64,000 nt of DNA, from the NCBI RefSeq assembly GCF_000974785.1, contig NZ_BBWV01000004.1, positions 186,001 through 250,000 on the forward strand. The letters are read 5' to 3'. Position numbers and translations under genes: made by a program. The first letter of the stretch is position 1; the number at the start of each line of letters is the position of its first letter. The notes beneath the pieces are model-generated. The model did not search any database. It saw nothing but the letters and a program-made list of their open reading frames with translations, and had not been told where the DNA came from. The DNA comes from Flavihumibacter petaseus NBRC 106054 (GTDB lineage Bacteria > Bacteroidota > Bacteroidia > Chitinophagales > Chitinophagaceae). This document shows positions 34,756 through 44,534 of this stretch, piece after piece.

Positions 34756-36909
34756 ATGCAAAACCCCAAAAGATACCTGGTAACGGCAGCACTTCCTTAC
34801 GCCAATGGCCTGAAGCATATCGGCCACCTGGCGGGGGCATACCTGCCTGCCGACATATATGTTCGATTCCTCAGGGCAAAACAGAAAGATGTTGTTTTCG
34901 TTTGTGGCAGCGATGAACATGGTACTGCCATCCCCATACAGGCCATGAAAGAGAACACCACTCCACAGGCCATAATCGACAAATACCATGGGATCATCCG
35001 TCAGAATTTCGCCGATCTCAGTATTTCCTTCGACATCTATCACCGTACCAGCTCACCTCTTCACCACGAGACCTCCCGCGAGTTTTTTACCCGCCTGAAT
35101 GACGCCGGTGAACTGGAAACCCGTGAAACAGAACAATATTTCGATGAGAAAGCCAATACTTTTCTGGCTGACCGCTATATCAAAGGAACCTGTCCGAACT
35201 GCGGCAACCCCAATGCTTATGGAGATCAGTGTGAAAAATGCGGAACATCCCTCAGCCCTGATGAGCTGATCAACCCCGTCAGCACGCTGAGCGGCGAAGC
35301 ACCGGTGAAACGCAAAACAAAGCACTGGTACCTGCCACTTAACCGTCACGAGGATTTTCTGCGGAACTGGATCGTGGGCGAACACAATGACGACTGGAGA
35401 GCGAATGTTGTGGGGCAGTGCAAAAGCTGGCTGGATGGGGGCCTGCAACCAAGGGCAGTAACCAGGGATCTCGACTGGGGGATCAGGGTACCCGTTGAAG
35501 GCGCAGAAGGAAAAGTATTGTACGTGTGGTTTGATGCGCCTATCGGCTACATCAGCGCCACCAAGCAGTGGGCGATCGACAACCATCGCGACTGGGAACC
35601 CTACTGGAATGATAAAGACACGCAGCTCGTGCATTTCATTGGAAAGGACAATATCGTGTTCCATTGCATCATTTTTCCGGTAATGCTGAAACTTTATGGA
35701 CACATCCTGCCGGACAATGTACCCAGTAATGAATTCCTGAACCTGGAAGGCGACAAAATGAGTACCAGCCGAAACTGGAAACTCGATATGCAGGATTATA
35801 TCGATGACTTTGTGAACCAGCCGAATGGCGGCCCCGCACTGGTGGATGCCTTACGGTACTACCTGACACAGATCGCTCCTGAAACAAAGGACAGCGAATT
35901 CACCTGGAAAGGTTTCCAGGATGCAGTGAACAGCGAACTGACCGACATCTTCGGCAATTTCGTGAACCGTGCAATGGTGCTCATGCACAAACTGACATCA
36001 GGCAAAGTTCCACCCCTGCATACAGAAGCATTAACTGAAGCCGACAGGAACATGCTGGCCCAATTCGATAATTCAAGGGAAAAGATCGAGAAACTGTTGG
36101 TGGGTTACAAGTTCCGGGAAGCACAATATGAGGTGATCGACCTGGCGCGTATTGGTAACCGTTATCTGCAAGGTAAAGAGCCCTGGAAGCAGGTGAAAAA
36201 TGTGGATGCAACCGGCAAAGTTTTGCCGGAAGCGCAGCAGTCTATTGACAACTGCCTCCACATCTGCCTGCAAACCTGTGCCAATCTTGCCATTTTCATC
36301 AATCCTTTTCTTCCGAACACGGCGCGAAAAATGCTGCATATGCTGAAAGTGGTGGACAAGATGCTAGAGTGGGAAAATGCAGGCAAAACCAAACTGCTCA
36401 GTGTAGGTTACAGCCTGAGGGCACCTGAGTTGCTTTTCCGCAAAATTGAAGACACGGAGATTCAGGCACAGGTGGAAAAACTGAAATCCAACAGTATTGC
36501 AGCTGCAGGTGAAACCGTTGCAACAGGAAGTGATACCGCTCCGCCGGCGAATAGCACCGAACCGGTTTCTGATCCGGTAAAGGAAATCATTCAATTTGAG
36601 GATTTCGCCAAAATCGATCTGCGGACCGGCAGGATCCTGGAGGCAGAAAAAGTGGAAAAAGCTGACAAACTATTGAAGCTGACGATAGATCTCGGATTTG
36701 AGACCCGTACAATTGTCAGTGGTATTGCAAAGGATTTTCAGCCACAGGATATTATTGGCAAACAGGTGGTGGTGGTCGTGAACCTTGCTCCGCGCAAAAT
36801 GCGCGGCATTGAAAGCAATGGCATGATCCTGATGGCCCAGGACGAGCAGGGCAAACTGCATTTCGTGCAGCCTGAGAACACTATTAATGCCGGTGCAGGT
36901 GTAAGCTGA
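34756..36909 (+). CDS. metG: Methionyl-tRNA synthetase with C-terminal tRNA-binding domain
   Basis: MetG charges tRNA-Met for initiation and elongation. The 717-residue protein has the HIGH motif at 21-24, a zinc-binding insert with CPNCGNPNAYGDQCEKCG (about 151-175), the KMSKS-equivalent GDKMSTSRNW (about 333-342) and an anticodon-binding helical domain. After a short Ala/Thr/Pro linker near residue 600, a C-terminal EMAP/TRBP domain (about 610-717, IDLRTGRILEAEKVEKADKL) binds tRNA as a dimerisation module. Normal length. A strong terminator follows 21 bp after the stop. Confidence 0.98.
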   Translation: MQNPKRYLVTAALPYANGLKHIGHLAGAYLPADIYVRFLRAKQKDVVFVCGSDEHGTAIPIQAMKENTTPQAIIDKYHGIIRQNFADLSISFDIYHRTSSPLHHETSREFFTRLNDAGELETRETEQYFDEKANTFLADRYIKGTCPNCGNPNAYGDQCEKCGTSLSPDELINPVSTLSGEAPVKRKTKHWYLPLNRHEDFLRNWIVGEHNDDWRANVVGQCKSWLDGGLQPRAVTRDLDWGIRVPVEGAEGKVLYVWFDAPIGYISATKQWAIDNHRDWEPYWNDKDTQLVHFIGKDNIVFHCIIFPVMLKLYGHILPDNVPSNEFLNLEGDKMSTSRNWKLDMQDYIDDFVNQPNGGPALVDALRYYLTQIAPETKDSEFTWKGFQDAVNSELTDIFGNFVNRAMVLMHKLTSGKVPPLHTEALTEADRNMLAQFDNSREKIEKLLVGYKFREAQYEVIDLARIGNRYLQGKEPWKQVKNVDATGKVLPEAQQSIDNCLHICLQTCANLAIFINPFLPNTARKMLHMLKVVDKMLEWENAGKTKLLSVGYSLRAPELLFRKIEDTEIQAQVEKLKSNSIAAAGETVATGSDTAPPANSTEPVSDPVKEIIQFEDFAKIDLRTGRILEAEKVEKADKLLKLTIDLGFETRTIVSGIAKDFQPQDIIGKQVVVVVNLAPRKMRGIESNGMILMAQDEQGKLHFVQPENTINAGAGVS

Positions 36910-36930
36910 TGTTAAACATGACTTCGCATA

Positions 36931-36965
36931 AGGGAGGATGTTGCATAACATCCTCCCTTTTTTTT
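36931..36965 (+). terminator. Intrinsic terminator after metG
   Basis: A perfect 12-bp stem, AGGGAGGATGTT (36931-36942) against AACATCCTCCCT (36947-36958), with a 4-nt loop and a run of eight T (36958-36965). It lies in the 70-bp gap before the AsmA-like gene, so that gene needs its own promoter or reads through. Confidence 0.95.
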
Positions 36966-36979
36966 GTAATTTGAGGAGT

Positions 36980-39900
36980 ATGACCTGGCAGCGGCTGAAA
37001 AAGTTTGTACTTATCCTGATGGCGGTCCTTTTCCTGGGATTCATCTTATCCATCGGTCTGTTCATCCGACTGCAATCCGTCGCTGCCGTAAAGCAGATCG
37101 TTTCCACCTTATCCAATGATCAGTATGCCTTTGATGCCACCAGCATCCGTGTCGACCCCATTCACCTGCTGGTTAAAGTAAAAGGTTTGCGCGTAGGTCC
37201 CACTCATCCCGGCGACAAGAACAACGAATTCGAACTGAGGGCTGACGCCATCACCCTCAAGATCTCCGAAGTTTTCCGGCTGATCTTTCAGAAACAACTC
37301 CGGGTGGATGAGTGCACGCTGGTCAATCCGGCCCTGACCATGAAAGTGTATGAAAAAGACAGCACACGCCGTCAGAAAGAAGTGGTACCCCTGCACCACC
37401 AGGTGGCCAAAATGCAGGAGATATTTTTTAAGGTCCTGCAATCGCTGCAGGTACAGAAATTCCAGCTGATCAATGGGGCGGTTGCCTTTTATCCCGACTT
37501 TAATGCGAACCGTAGCCGGTACTTCCTGAATCACATCAACCTTTCCATAAAGGATCTGCACCTCGTTAAACGCATTGAAGAGTGGGATAACAAGAACAGG
37601 GTAGCGATCCGCTTCGAACTGCTCCACCCCACCATTAACTATCCTGACAGCACCATTGTGGTTCAGCTGGAAAGCATGTTATGGGATTCCCGCGAACGCA
37701 AGTTTGATATGAACGGACTGGGATTCCACAAACAGTTGCTTGAAAAAGGCGACAGTTCGGGCTTCCGGCTGGAAGGTATTGAACTTGACTCCCTGAACTG
37801 GAACCGCCTGTTGATGGAGGGAAAAGTTGAACTCGGCGCATTGAAAGCATCCCGCGGATATTTTTCCAGCAATGATTTCAATCTCAAAAGAAATCGCGAC
37901 AGCAGCGTCGACAAACCGAAAAGCAATCTCCTGGAAGTGATCGGGCCCATCCTGATCAGGAACCTAACCATCAGCGAAATCGACTTTACCGGGAACACCC
38001 ATACCCGGCGGGGAAAGGAAAGCCTGAGCATTAATGGCGAACATTTCTTTGTGAAGAATCTTGTGATCGATAAGAACCTGCCCCATAAAGTAGAACTTGA
38101 TGAGTTGCAGTTAAAGGTTAAGGCATTCCTGGAATCTGACAGCAACAGAACCTTTCAAAGTGGTTTCAACGAACTCAGTATCAGCAAAAATAATCTCGTC
38201 CTGAAAGATTATTTCCTGCATTCGCTTCGCCCATCGTCATTTGGAGAGAACAAAATAGATGTGCGGGAACTCTCCCTGGTCGGATTGTCAATCAACGATC
38301 TGATCAATGGAAAACTGAAGGCCCGGGCCCTGGTGCTCACAGATCCGGTGATCAGGGTGGTGCTGGCAAAGGGAAAAGCCAAGAAATCCGATTTCAACTG
38401 GCAACAAATCCGCCGGCAGTTGTCGAAGAAAATGGAGATCGGAATATTGCGCATCAATAATGCAAAGGCATACGTGAACCAGGCCGGAAGAAAAACTCCA
38501 TACGTCAGTACTGATTCTTTTTATGCCGTTATCAGCAGCAGTTCGTTATTACGATCCAGGAGTCTGGAGGAATTGTTTGGTGGAGAGAATAGTATCTCCA
38601 TGCCCCGCCTGGCCATCCGGCATCCCAATCTCTGGGTAGACTGCCGCAATGCCACTTATATTAACCAGGATTTTACCGCAGATGCCGCAGTCGGGGGAAC
38701 AACAGATGGTAATATGCGCTTTAAGCTGCGCAATGTCAGGGCGAACGACATCAATACTGCAGGTATTATCGAGGGATCCGACTCTACCCTGTTGCGGGTG
38801 CTGGAGATCGGCAGTGGTGATTTTTATCTCCGGCTGAAAGACAACCCGAACAAAAAGAATGGCGAGCCCTCCAGGGATTCAAGGTTTGTCAGAACCATAC
38901 ACTCCGGAAAAGTTCAGCTGCACATTGAAGGACGCGGAATGGATATCCGTTCAATAGCCGATACGCTGGTACTCGAAAAGCTGCATCGCATCAATGGCCA
39001 ATGGACCTGGGATAGCCTGCTGCTTGCCGGCAGGAACCTTCGCTTTACCAAGCCCAGGCTTAGAGGAACGGCGGGACAGTTTCTGCTCAGCAATTTCCGC
39101 GAAAGCCAGATCCGCAATGCCCAATGGGAACTCGACACGGACCAACTGACTGCCAACCTGCAACTTCCTGACGTACAGTTCCGAACCGGCATCAACAATA
39201 CCCAACAGATCCTGGAAGCCTTCAGGGAAGTGAACCTTAAGCATCCCGGTATCAATCTGCTGCTGAAAAACTCAGGCGGTGGCCATTCAGCGGCGAAAAA
39301 TAACAAACCTATAGAACTTCCCGTGTTCAGGCTGACTGATCCTGTCATTACAATCAGGAAAGAGGACAGCAGTGGGATTACAAAACTTGCGGCATTGGAA
39401 GACGGGCAGATCACCATCAATACGATCTCACTGCAAGGCAAAAGAATCTCTACAAAAGGGCTGTCGCTGGACTTAAGAAAAATTGCCACCCACCGTGACA
39501 AATTTGATCTGCAGATACCTGAACTGGAGCTGGTGACCGGGCCAATAGCCATTGATGCCCGTGAACCGATCCACACGGTGCTGGAGAAACTGCGCGTAAC
39601 TGGCGGAAGATTCAACATGCAGAATGAGAACAAAAAGATTGCGCTCAACCAGCTCAATATCCGCCTGGAAAAAAGTTTCAGGATCAATACTTCCCCTGAT
39701 TCCCTGAAAAAATTGTTGTCGAGCCTTCCGCATCTGCATCTCACTGCTGCTGAATTACTCTATGAAAAAGCAGACCGCACGCTCGACATGCATGGCCTGA
39801 AGGTTGAGTCGACCGATAAAGAGATCGCATTCGACAGCCTGAGCTGGACGTCAAACCTTTCCAGGGACAGCTTCTTCAAAGCTGCCGGCGTTCAAAAAGA

Positions 39901-40771
39901 TTTTATTCAGATGCGCACCGGAGCAGGAAAGTTATCCGGCTATGAAATGATCCGGCTCGATAATGATACCGCCTGGAAAATCAGTCGCCTGGAACTGGAC
40001 CGGCTGAATTTGTTGGTGGAGCGGGACAAGAGGTTTCCGACAGACAGCGTGCGTTTTCGTCCACTGCTCTCCGGAAGCCTGCTGCATATCCCGCTGCCGG
40101 TTGCTGTCAACCGCATTGATCTGACCCACGGCAATATCCGATATAACGAGATCAGTGAAAAGAACGGGCGGGAGGGTCATATTTTCTTTTCCGACCTGCA
40201 GGGATCAGTAAGGCAGGTGCGCAACTATGGTATCCAGCCCGAGGATAGCCTGCGGATCAATGTCCGTTCCAAACTGATGGGGCGGGGTGATCTCCGCGTT
40301 TCGTTTGCCGAATCCTATACGGACAGCCTAAGAGGATTTTACTTATTTGCCACGATGGGCCGGATGAATTTTGATGCGCTTTCCCCCCTGCTGCTGCCAA
40401 TGTTCAACCTGCGCATCAACAGGGGATTTGTAGATACACTGACGCTTCGTGTGAAGGCAAACGACTACATTGCTTTCGGTAACATGCAGATGCAGTACCA
40501 GCATCTAAACTTCAGCCTGCTGCGCGAAGACGGCAAAAAAAGAGGTTTCCTGAGCCGCGTGGCCAATACTTTTGTGCGCACCAACAATCAAAAGACGGGA
40601 AGGATCTTCAGGGAAAGGTTGCGCAACAAATCGACATTCAACTATTGGGGCAAGATCGCATTAAGCGGACTGCTGACCAATATGGGTGTGCAACGCAATA
40701 AGAAAATGGATAAAAAGTACCGGCGTGAAATGTCTAACCTTCATCTTCCGGAGACGCTGTTGCAGGAATGA
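36980..40771 (+). CDS. AsmA-like very large single-pass envelope protein
   Basis: The 1263-residue product has one N-terminal membrane helix (about 9-30, LKKFVLILMAVLFLGFILSIG) and then over 1200 residues of repetitive beta-strand sequence with alternating hydrophobic residues, resembling AsmA/TamB-type lipid-transfer proteins (weak, by style only). Such proteins bridge the periplasm and help outer-membrane lipid delivery; that role here is inference. The ATG at 36980 is chosen because it starts the membrane helix. The last 38 bp overlap the 3' end of the convergent glycerate kinase gene. Confidence 0.7.
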   Translation: MTWQRLKKFVLILMAVLFLGFILSIGLFIRLQSVAAVKQIVSTLSNDQYAFDATSIRVDPIHLLVKVKGLRVGPTHPGDKNNEFELRADAITLKISEVFRLIFQKQLRVDECTLVNPALTMKVYEKDSTRRQKEVVPLHHQVAKMQEIFFKVLQSLQVQKFQLINGAVAFYPDFNANRSRYFLNHINLSIKDLHLVKRIEEWDNKNRVAIRFELLHPTINYPDSTIVVQLESMLWDSRERKFDMNGLGFHKQLLEKGDSSGFRLEGIELDSLNWNRLLMEGKVELGALKASRGYFSSNDFNLKRNRDSSVDKPKSNLLEVIGPILIRNLTISEIDFTGNTHTRRGKESLSINGEHFFVKNLVIDKNLPHKVELDELQLKVKAFLESDSNRTFQSGFNELSISKNNLVLKDYFLHSLRPSSFGENKIDVRELSLVGLSINDLINGKLKARALVLTDPVIRVVLAKGKAKKSDFNWQQIRRQLSKKMEIGILRINNAKAYVNQAGRKTPYVSTDSFYAVISSSSLLRSRSLEELFGGENSISMPRLAIRHPNLWVDCRNATYINQDFTADAAVGGTTDGNMRFKLRNVRANDINTAGIIEGSDSTLLRVLEIGSGDFYLRLKDNPNKKNGEPSRDSRFVRTIHSGKVQLHIEGRGMDIRSIADTLVLEKLHRINGQWTWDSLLLAGRNLRFTKPRLRGTAGQFLLSNFRESQIRNAQWELDTDQLTANLQLPDVQFRTGINNTQQILEAFREVNLKHPGINLLLKNSGGGHSAAKNNKPIELPVFRLTDPVITIRKEDSSGITKLAALEDGQITINTISLQGKRISTKGLSLDLRKIATHRDKFDLQIPELELVTGPIAIDAREPIHTVLEKLRVTGGRFNMQNENKKIALNQLNIRLEKSFRINTSPDSLKKLLSSLPHLHLTAAELLYEKADRTLDMHGLKVESTDKEIAFDSLSWTSNLSRDSFFKAAGVQKDFIQMRTGAGKLSGYEMIRLDNDTAWKISRLELDRLNLLVERDKRFPTDSVRFRPLLSGSLLHIPLPVAVNRIDLTHGNIRYNEISEKNGREGHIFFSDLQGSVRQVRNYGIQPEDSLRINVRSKLMGRGDLRVSFAESYTDSLRGFYLFATMGRMNFDALSPLLLPMFNLRINRGFVDTLTLRVKANDYIAFGNMQMQYQHLNFSLLREDGKKRGFLSRVANTFVRTNNQKTGRIFRERLRNKSTFNYWGKIALSGLLTNMGVQRNKKMDKKYRREMSNLHLPETLLQE

Positions 40772-42065
40772 GTATCATCACATCCATCACATTCGTTAAA
40801 GTAGGGCCTGTTTTCACCAGGCCGCCTGTTTGTTCAAAGAACGCATAGGCATCATTGTTATCGAGGAAGGGCTGGGGATCCGGTCCTGTATTGCTGACCT
40901 GCTGCAACCAGCCGGCATCGATTGAAGCGCCCGCGGCGTCAGTGGGTCCGTCTGTTCCGTCAGTTCCTGCACACAACAATGCAGGACAGGGAAGATCCGG
41001 ATGCAGCATCAGGTGATTGACTGCTGCCAGAACGAATTCCTGGTTGCGGCCGCCTTTTCCCCTGCCCTTCACCGTTACTGTCGTTTCACCGCCGGCGAGG
41101 TAACAGACACCTTCACGTTTTGTTGCCGCGGAAAGTTGTGTAAGCAGCTGAACACTTATCTCCCGCGCTTCGCCGGAAAGCGGAACAGGATGGATAATGG
41201 CCCTGTAACCCAGCTGCTCCGCAGACAACGCCGCAGCTTCCAGTGCCATCCGGTTGTTACCGATGATGGTATTGCGCACCCTCTCGAAGGCGGGGTCGCC
41301 GGGCTTGGGTGTTTCCGGTATCCCACCATTTAATCCTTTGTTCAGGTATTCCTGCAGGGAAGCCGGCAGTCGCCAGTCACCAATAAACTTTTGCAGGATG
41401 CTTTCTGCCTGTTGCCAGGTAGTTGGATCCGGCACCGTCAGGCCACTTGCAATTACAGCAAGATCATCGTCAGGAACATCGCTGATGATCAGACTATGCA
41501 ACTTCGCAGGCTGGGCAAGTACAGCCAGTCTTCCCCCTTTTAACAGGGAGAAATGTTTTCGAACTGTATTTAAGACATCAATCGGAGCGCCGTTACGGAG
41601 GAGGGTGTTGGTCAGCTCCCGCCAGTCGGCTAAAGGAATTGTATCAGGCAGATCTGCAAGTAACGCAGAGGCGCCACCGCTGATCATTACCAGCAGCAGG
41701 TCTTCTTCTTTTGCGTTCCGAACAAAATCATTCACCCTTTGGGCAGCGGCTACACTTCTTTCATCAGGAAGGGGATGCCCCCCATCATACACAGGCCAGG
41801 GCAACAACTCCAGTTGATGTCCTTCCTTGGTGATCACGAGCGCTTCTGAGATCCTTCCGCCGAGAACTGCAAAAGAAGCAGCCGCCATTGCTGTCGCTGC
41901 CTTGCCGACAGACAACATCCTGATACGGCCGATAGTATTGACGGCATATTTTTCGTCTGCAACAACAATAAATTCATCGTTCGCACTGATCCATTGTGAT
42001 ATCAATGACGAAGGCTGAACAGCTGTGCAGGCAGCCTGAAATATAACAGCCAGATCCTTTCTCAT
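40734..42065 (-). CDS. Glycerate 2-kinase, MOFRL/DUF4147 family
   Basis: The 443-residue protein has the two-domain GckA/TtuD-type layout: DUF4147 N-terminal domain with VGKAATAMAAA and MISGGASALLADLPD, and a C-terminal MOFRL domain with GRGKGGRNQEFVLAAV and CAGTDGTDGPTDAAGA. The enzyme phosphorylates D-glycerate to 2-phosphoglycerate, feeding it to lower glycolysis. The start at 42065 trims a non-homologous extension. It is divergent from the FadN-like gene (89 bp apart) and overlaps the AsmA-like gene by 38 bp at its 3' end. Confidence 0.92.
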   Translation of the reverse strand: MRKDLAVIFQAACTAVQPSSLISQWISANDEFIVVADEKYAVNTIGRIRMLSVGKAATAMAAASFAVLGGRISEALVITKEGHQLELLPWPVYDGGHPLPDERSVAAAQRVNDFVRNAKEEDLLLVMISGGASALLADLPDTIPLADWRELTNTLLRNGAPIDVLNTVRKHFSLLKGGRLAVLAQPAKLHSLIISDVPDDDLAVIASGLTVPDPTTWQQAESILQKFIGDWRLPASLQEYLNKGLNGGIPETPKPGDPAFERVRNTIIGNNRMALEAAALSAEQLGYRAIIHPVPLSGEAREISVQLLTQLSAATKREGVCYLAGGETTVTVKGRGKGGRNQEFVLAAVNHLMLHPDLPCPALLCAGTDGTDGPTDAAGASIDAGWLQQVSNTGPDPQPFLDNNDAYAFFEQTGGLVKTGPTLTNVMDVMILIPATASPEDEG

Positions 42066-42116
42066 CTTGTAAACGAATATCTGAGGAAATATCAAATTTC
42101 CTTACCTTCGGTTAGA

Positions 42117-42136
42117 TTAGTTGTTTAGCTAACTAA
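42117..42136. promoter_or_regulatory. Candidate palindromic operator upstream of the FadN-like gene
   Basis: A 20-bp imperfect palindrome has arms TTAGTT and AACTAA around an 8-bp centre containing TA, with a smaller TTAGCTAA palindrome inside. A -7-like TACCTTCG (42103-42110) precedes it, so the palindrome would sit at about +1 to +20, a typical repressor position. TetR-family regulators often control beta-oxidation genes through such sites; no regulator gene is adjacent. Confidence 0.4.
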
Positions 42137-42154
42137 TTTAACGCGTACAGTCAT

Positions 42155-44533
42155 ATGAAAAGAACGATCAGGAAAGTTGCCGTTTTGGGCAGTGGCGTGA
42201 TGGGTTCCCGTATTGCCTGCCATTTTGCAGGCGTCGGCCTCCAGGTTTTGTTACTCGACATGGTTCCTAAGGAAGCTGCAGCGGTACAGGACAAGTTGCT
42301 CCGGAACAAGCTGGTTAATGACGCTTTGCAGGCAGCTATTAAAAGTAACCCCTCCCCCCTGTATACCAAAGATGCGGCGAAACGCATCCGCACCGGCAAT
42401 TTCACCGACGACATGAAAGCGATATCGGGCTGTGACTGGATCATAGAAGTAGTGGTAGAAAGGCTGGACATCAAAAAAATGATTTTCGACCAGGTGGAAG
42501 AACACCGCAAGCCGGGCACGCTGGTCAGTTCCAATACATCAGGTATTCCCATTCACCTGATGGCGGAAGGCAGGTCTGAGGATTTCAGAAAGCATTTCTG
42601 CGGAACACATTTTTTTAACCCGCCGCGATACCTCCGGCTGCTGGAGGTTATTCCAACTGCAGATACTGATCCGGAAGTAGTTAATTTCTTCCTGGAATAC
42701 GGCAGCTTGCAATTGGGCAAGACGACAGTGCTTTGCAAAGACACGCCGGCCTTTATCGCCAATCGTATTGGTGTATATGGCATCATGTCCATCTTCCGGC
42801 TGATCGACGAGTTGCAGTTGACAATAGATGATGTGGATGCGCTCACCGGGCCGGTGATCGGACGTCCCAAATCGGCAACCTTCCGTACGGCGGATATTGT
42901 CGGTATCGACACACTCGTAAAAGTGGCGCAGGGCGTTGCAGCGAATTGTCCGGCTGACGAGCAGAAAGATATATTTCAGCCACCTGTCTGGCTGAGTAAG
43001 ATGGTGGGAGATAACTGGCTGGGAGACAAAACCGGTCAGGGATTTTTCAGGAAAAGCAAAAGTGCAACCGGTGAAAAAGAGATCCTTACCCTGAATCTGA
43101 AAACAGGCGAATACGCTCCGCGCCAGAAACCCCGTTTCGCTACCCTCGAAACAGCCAAACCGGTTGACGACCTGAAAACAAGGCTTGGCATGGTGGTGCA
43201 GGGCACCGACAAAGCAGGTGAATTTTACCGGCTATTCCACTATGGCCTTTTCTCTTATATCTCCCATCGCATTCCGGAAATTGCAGATGAACTGTATCGT
43301 ATCGATGATGCTATGATGGCCGGCTTTGGCTGGGAAATCGGCGCCTTTGAAAGCTGGGATGTGCTGAATGTCGGCAAGACAACGGAAAAGATGAAAGCTG
43401 CTGGATTTACAGTGGCACCCTGGGTGGATGAAATGCTGGCCGCCGGAATAAAAAGTTTTTATACCGTACAGAATGGCAAGCGACTGTTTTACGATATAGC
43501 ATCAAAAAGTTATCGTCCCATACCCGGCGCAGATGCTTTTATTGTGATGAAGAACTTCGAAGGGGAAACAGTCTGGAAAAACAGTGCCTGTCGCACTTAT
43601 CACCTGGGCGACGATGTATTGGGATTGGAATGGTACACCAAAATGGGAAGTATCGGCGGGGAAGTACTGGAAGGAATACAGAAATCGATTTTACTTGCTG
43701 AAGATAAATACAAGGGACTCGTTATTGCCAATGATACAACGAATTTCAGTGCCGGGGCCAACGTGGGAATGATCTTCATGTTTGCGATCGAACAGGAGTA
43801 TGACGAACTGGATATGGCGATTAGGCAATTCCAGCAGACTATGACGCGGGCGCGTTTTTCTGCTGTTCCGGTAGTGGTGGCGCCCCATGCACTGGCATTG
43901 GGCGGCGCCTGCGAACTCACACTGCATTCGGACAGGGCCTGCGCTGCTGCCGAAACTTATATCGGGCTCGTTGAACTTGGCGTAGGATTGATTCCCGGCG
44001 GTGGAGGCACCAAGGAATTTACGTTGCGTGCGGCTGATGAAATGCACGAAGACGAACCCGAAACAATCACTTTAAAAAACCGCTTCCTTACCATTGCAAC
44101 TGCGAAAGTGGCCACGTCTGCACACGAAGCCTTTGAACTGGGCATCCTGCGGAAAGGGCATGATGAAGTTGTGTTCAACCAGGGCCGACGCATTACCGAA
44201 GCGAAAAAATCAGTAATTGAACTTTACGACAGCGGGTATATCTCACCGGTAGTAAGGCAGGACATCAAAGTGTTGGGACGTTCTGCACTTGGCGCGTTGT
44301 TGACCGGCATCAACGGTATGTGGCGTGCCAACTATGCAACCGATCATGATGCCCTGGTTGCCAGGAAACTGGCTTACGTCATGTGTGGTGGCGATCTCAG
44401 CGAACCTACACTGGTGTCGGAGCAATACCTGCTGGATCTTGAAAGAGAAGCTTTCCTGTCGCTTTGCGGGGAGAAAAAAACCCTGGAGCGTATCCAGAGC
44501 GTTTTAAAAAGCGGAAAACCTATTCGCAACTGA
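42155..44533 (+). CDS. fadN: 3-hydroxyacyl-CoA dehydrogenase / enoyl-CoA hydratase fusion (FadN-like)
   Basis: This 792-residue protein catalyses the hydratase and dehydrogenase steps of fatty-acid beta-oxidation. Domain order is dehydrogenase first: the NAD-binding motif VLGSGVMGS (10-18) and GTHFFNPPRYLRLLEVIP, then two 3HCDH C-terminal domains (about 190-440), then a crotonase domain (about 500-690) with GGACELTLHSDRA and VELGVGLIPGGGGTKE, where the two Glu are the expected acid/base residues. This order and length match Bacillus FadN, not E. coli FadB/FadJ. The thiolase gene that usually accompanies it is absent here. The ABC ATPase gene starts 1 bp after its stop. Confidence 0.93.
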   Translation: MKRTIRKVAVLGSGVMGSRIACHFAGVGLQVLLLDMVPKEAAAVQDKLLRNKLVNDALQAAIKSNPSPLYTKDAAKRIRTGNFTDDMKAISGCDWIIEVVVERLDIKKMIFDQVEEHRKPGTLVSSNTSGIPIHLMAEGRSEDFRKHFCGTHFFNPPRYLRLLEVIPTADTDPEVVNFFLEYGSLQLGKTTVLCKDTPAFIANRIGVYGIMSIFRLIDELQLTIDDVDALTGPVIGRPKSATFRTADIVGIDTLVKVAQGVAANCPADEQKDIFQPPVWLSKMVGDNWLGDKTGQGFFRKSKSATGEKEILTLNLKTGEYAPRQKPRFATLETAKPVDDLKTRLGMVVQGTDKAGEFYRLFHYGLFSYISHRIPEIADELYRIDDAMMAGFGWEIGAFESWDVLNVGKTTEKMKAAGFTVAPWVDEMLAAGIKSFYTVQNGKRLFYDIASKSYRPIPGADAFIVMKNFEGETVWKNSACRTYHLGDDVLGLEWYTKMGSIGGEVLEGIQKSILLAEDKYKGLVIANDTTNFSAGANVGMIFMFAIEQEYDELDMAIRQFQQTMTRARFSAVPVVVAPHALALGGACELTLHSDRACAAAETYIGLVELGVGLIPGGGGTKEFTLRAADEMHEDEPETITLKNRFLTIATAKVATSAHEAFELGILRKGHDEVVFNQGRRITEAKKSVIELYDSGYISPVVRQDIKVLGRSALGALLTGINGMWRANYATDHDALVARKLAYVMCGGDLSEPTLVSEQYLLDLEREAFLSLCGEKKTLERIQSVLKSGKPIRN

Positions 44534-44534
44534 T

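Noticed and set aside
38914-39744. 276-residue minus-strand frame within the AsmA-like gene
   Set aside because: Antisense to a long real gene; Ser/Arg/Leu-rich composition is typical of an antisense shadow.
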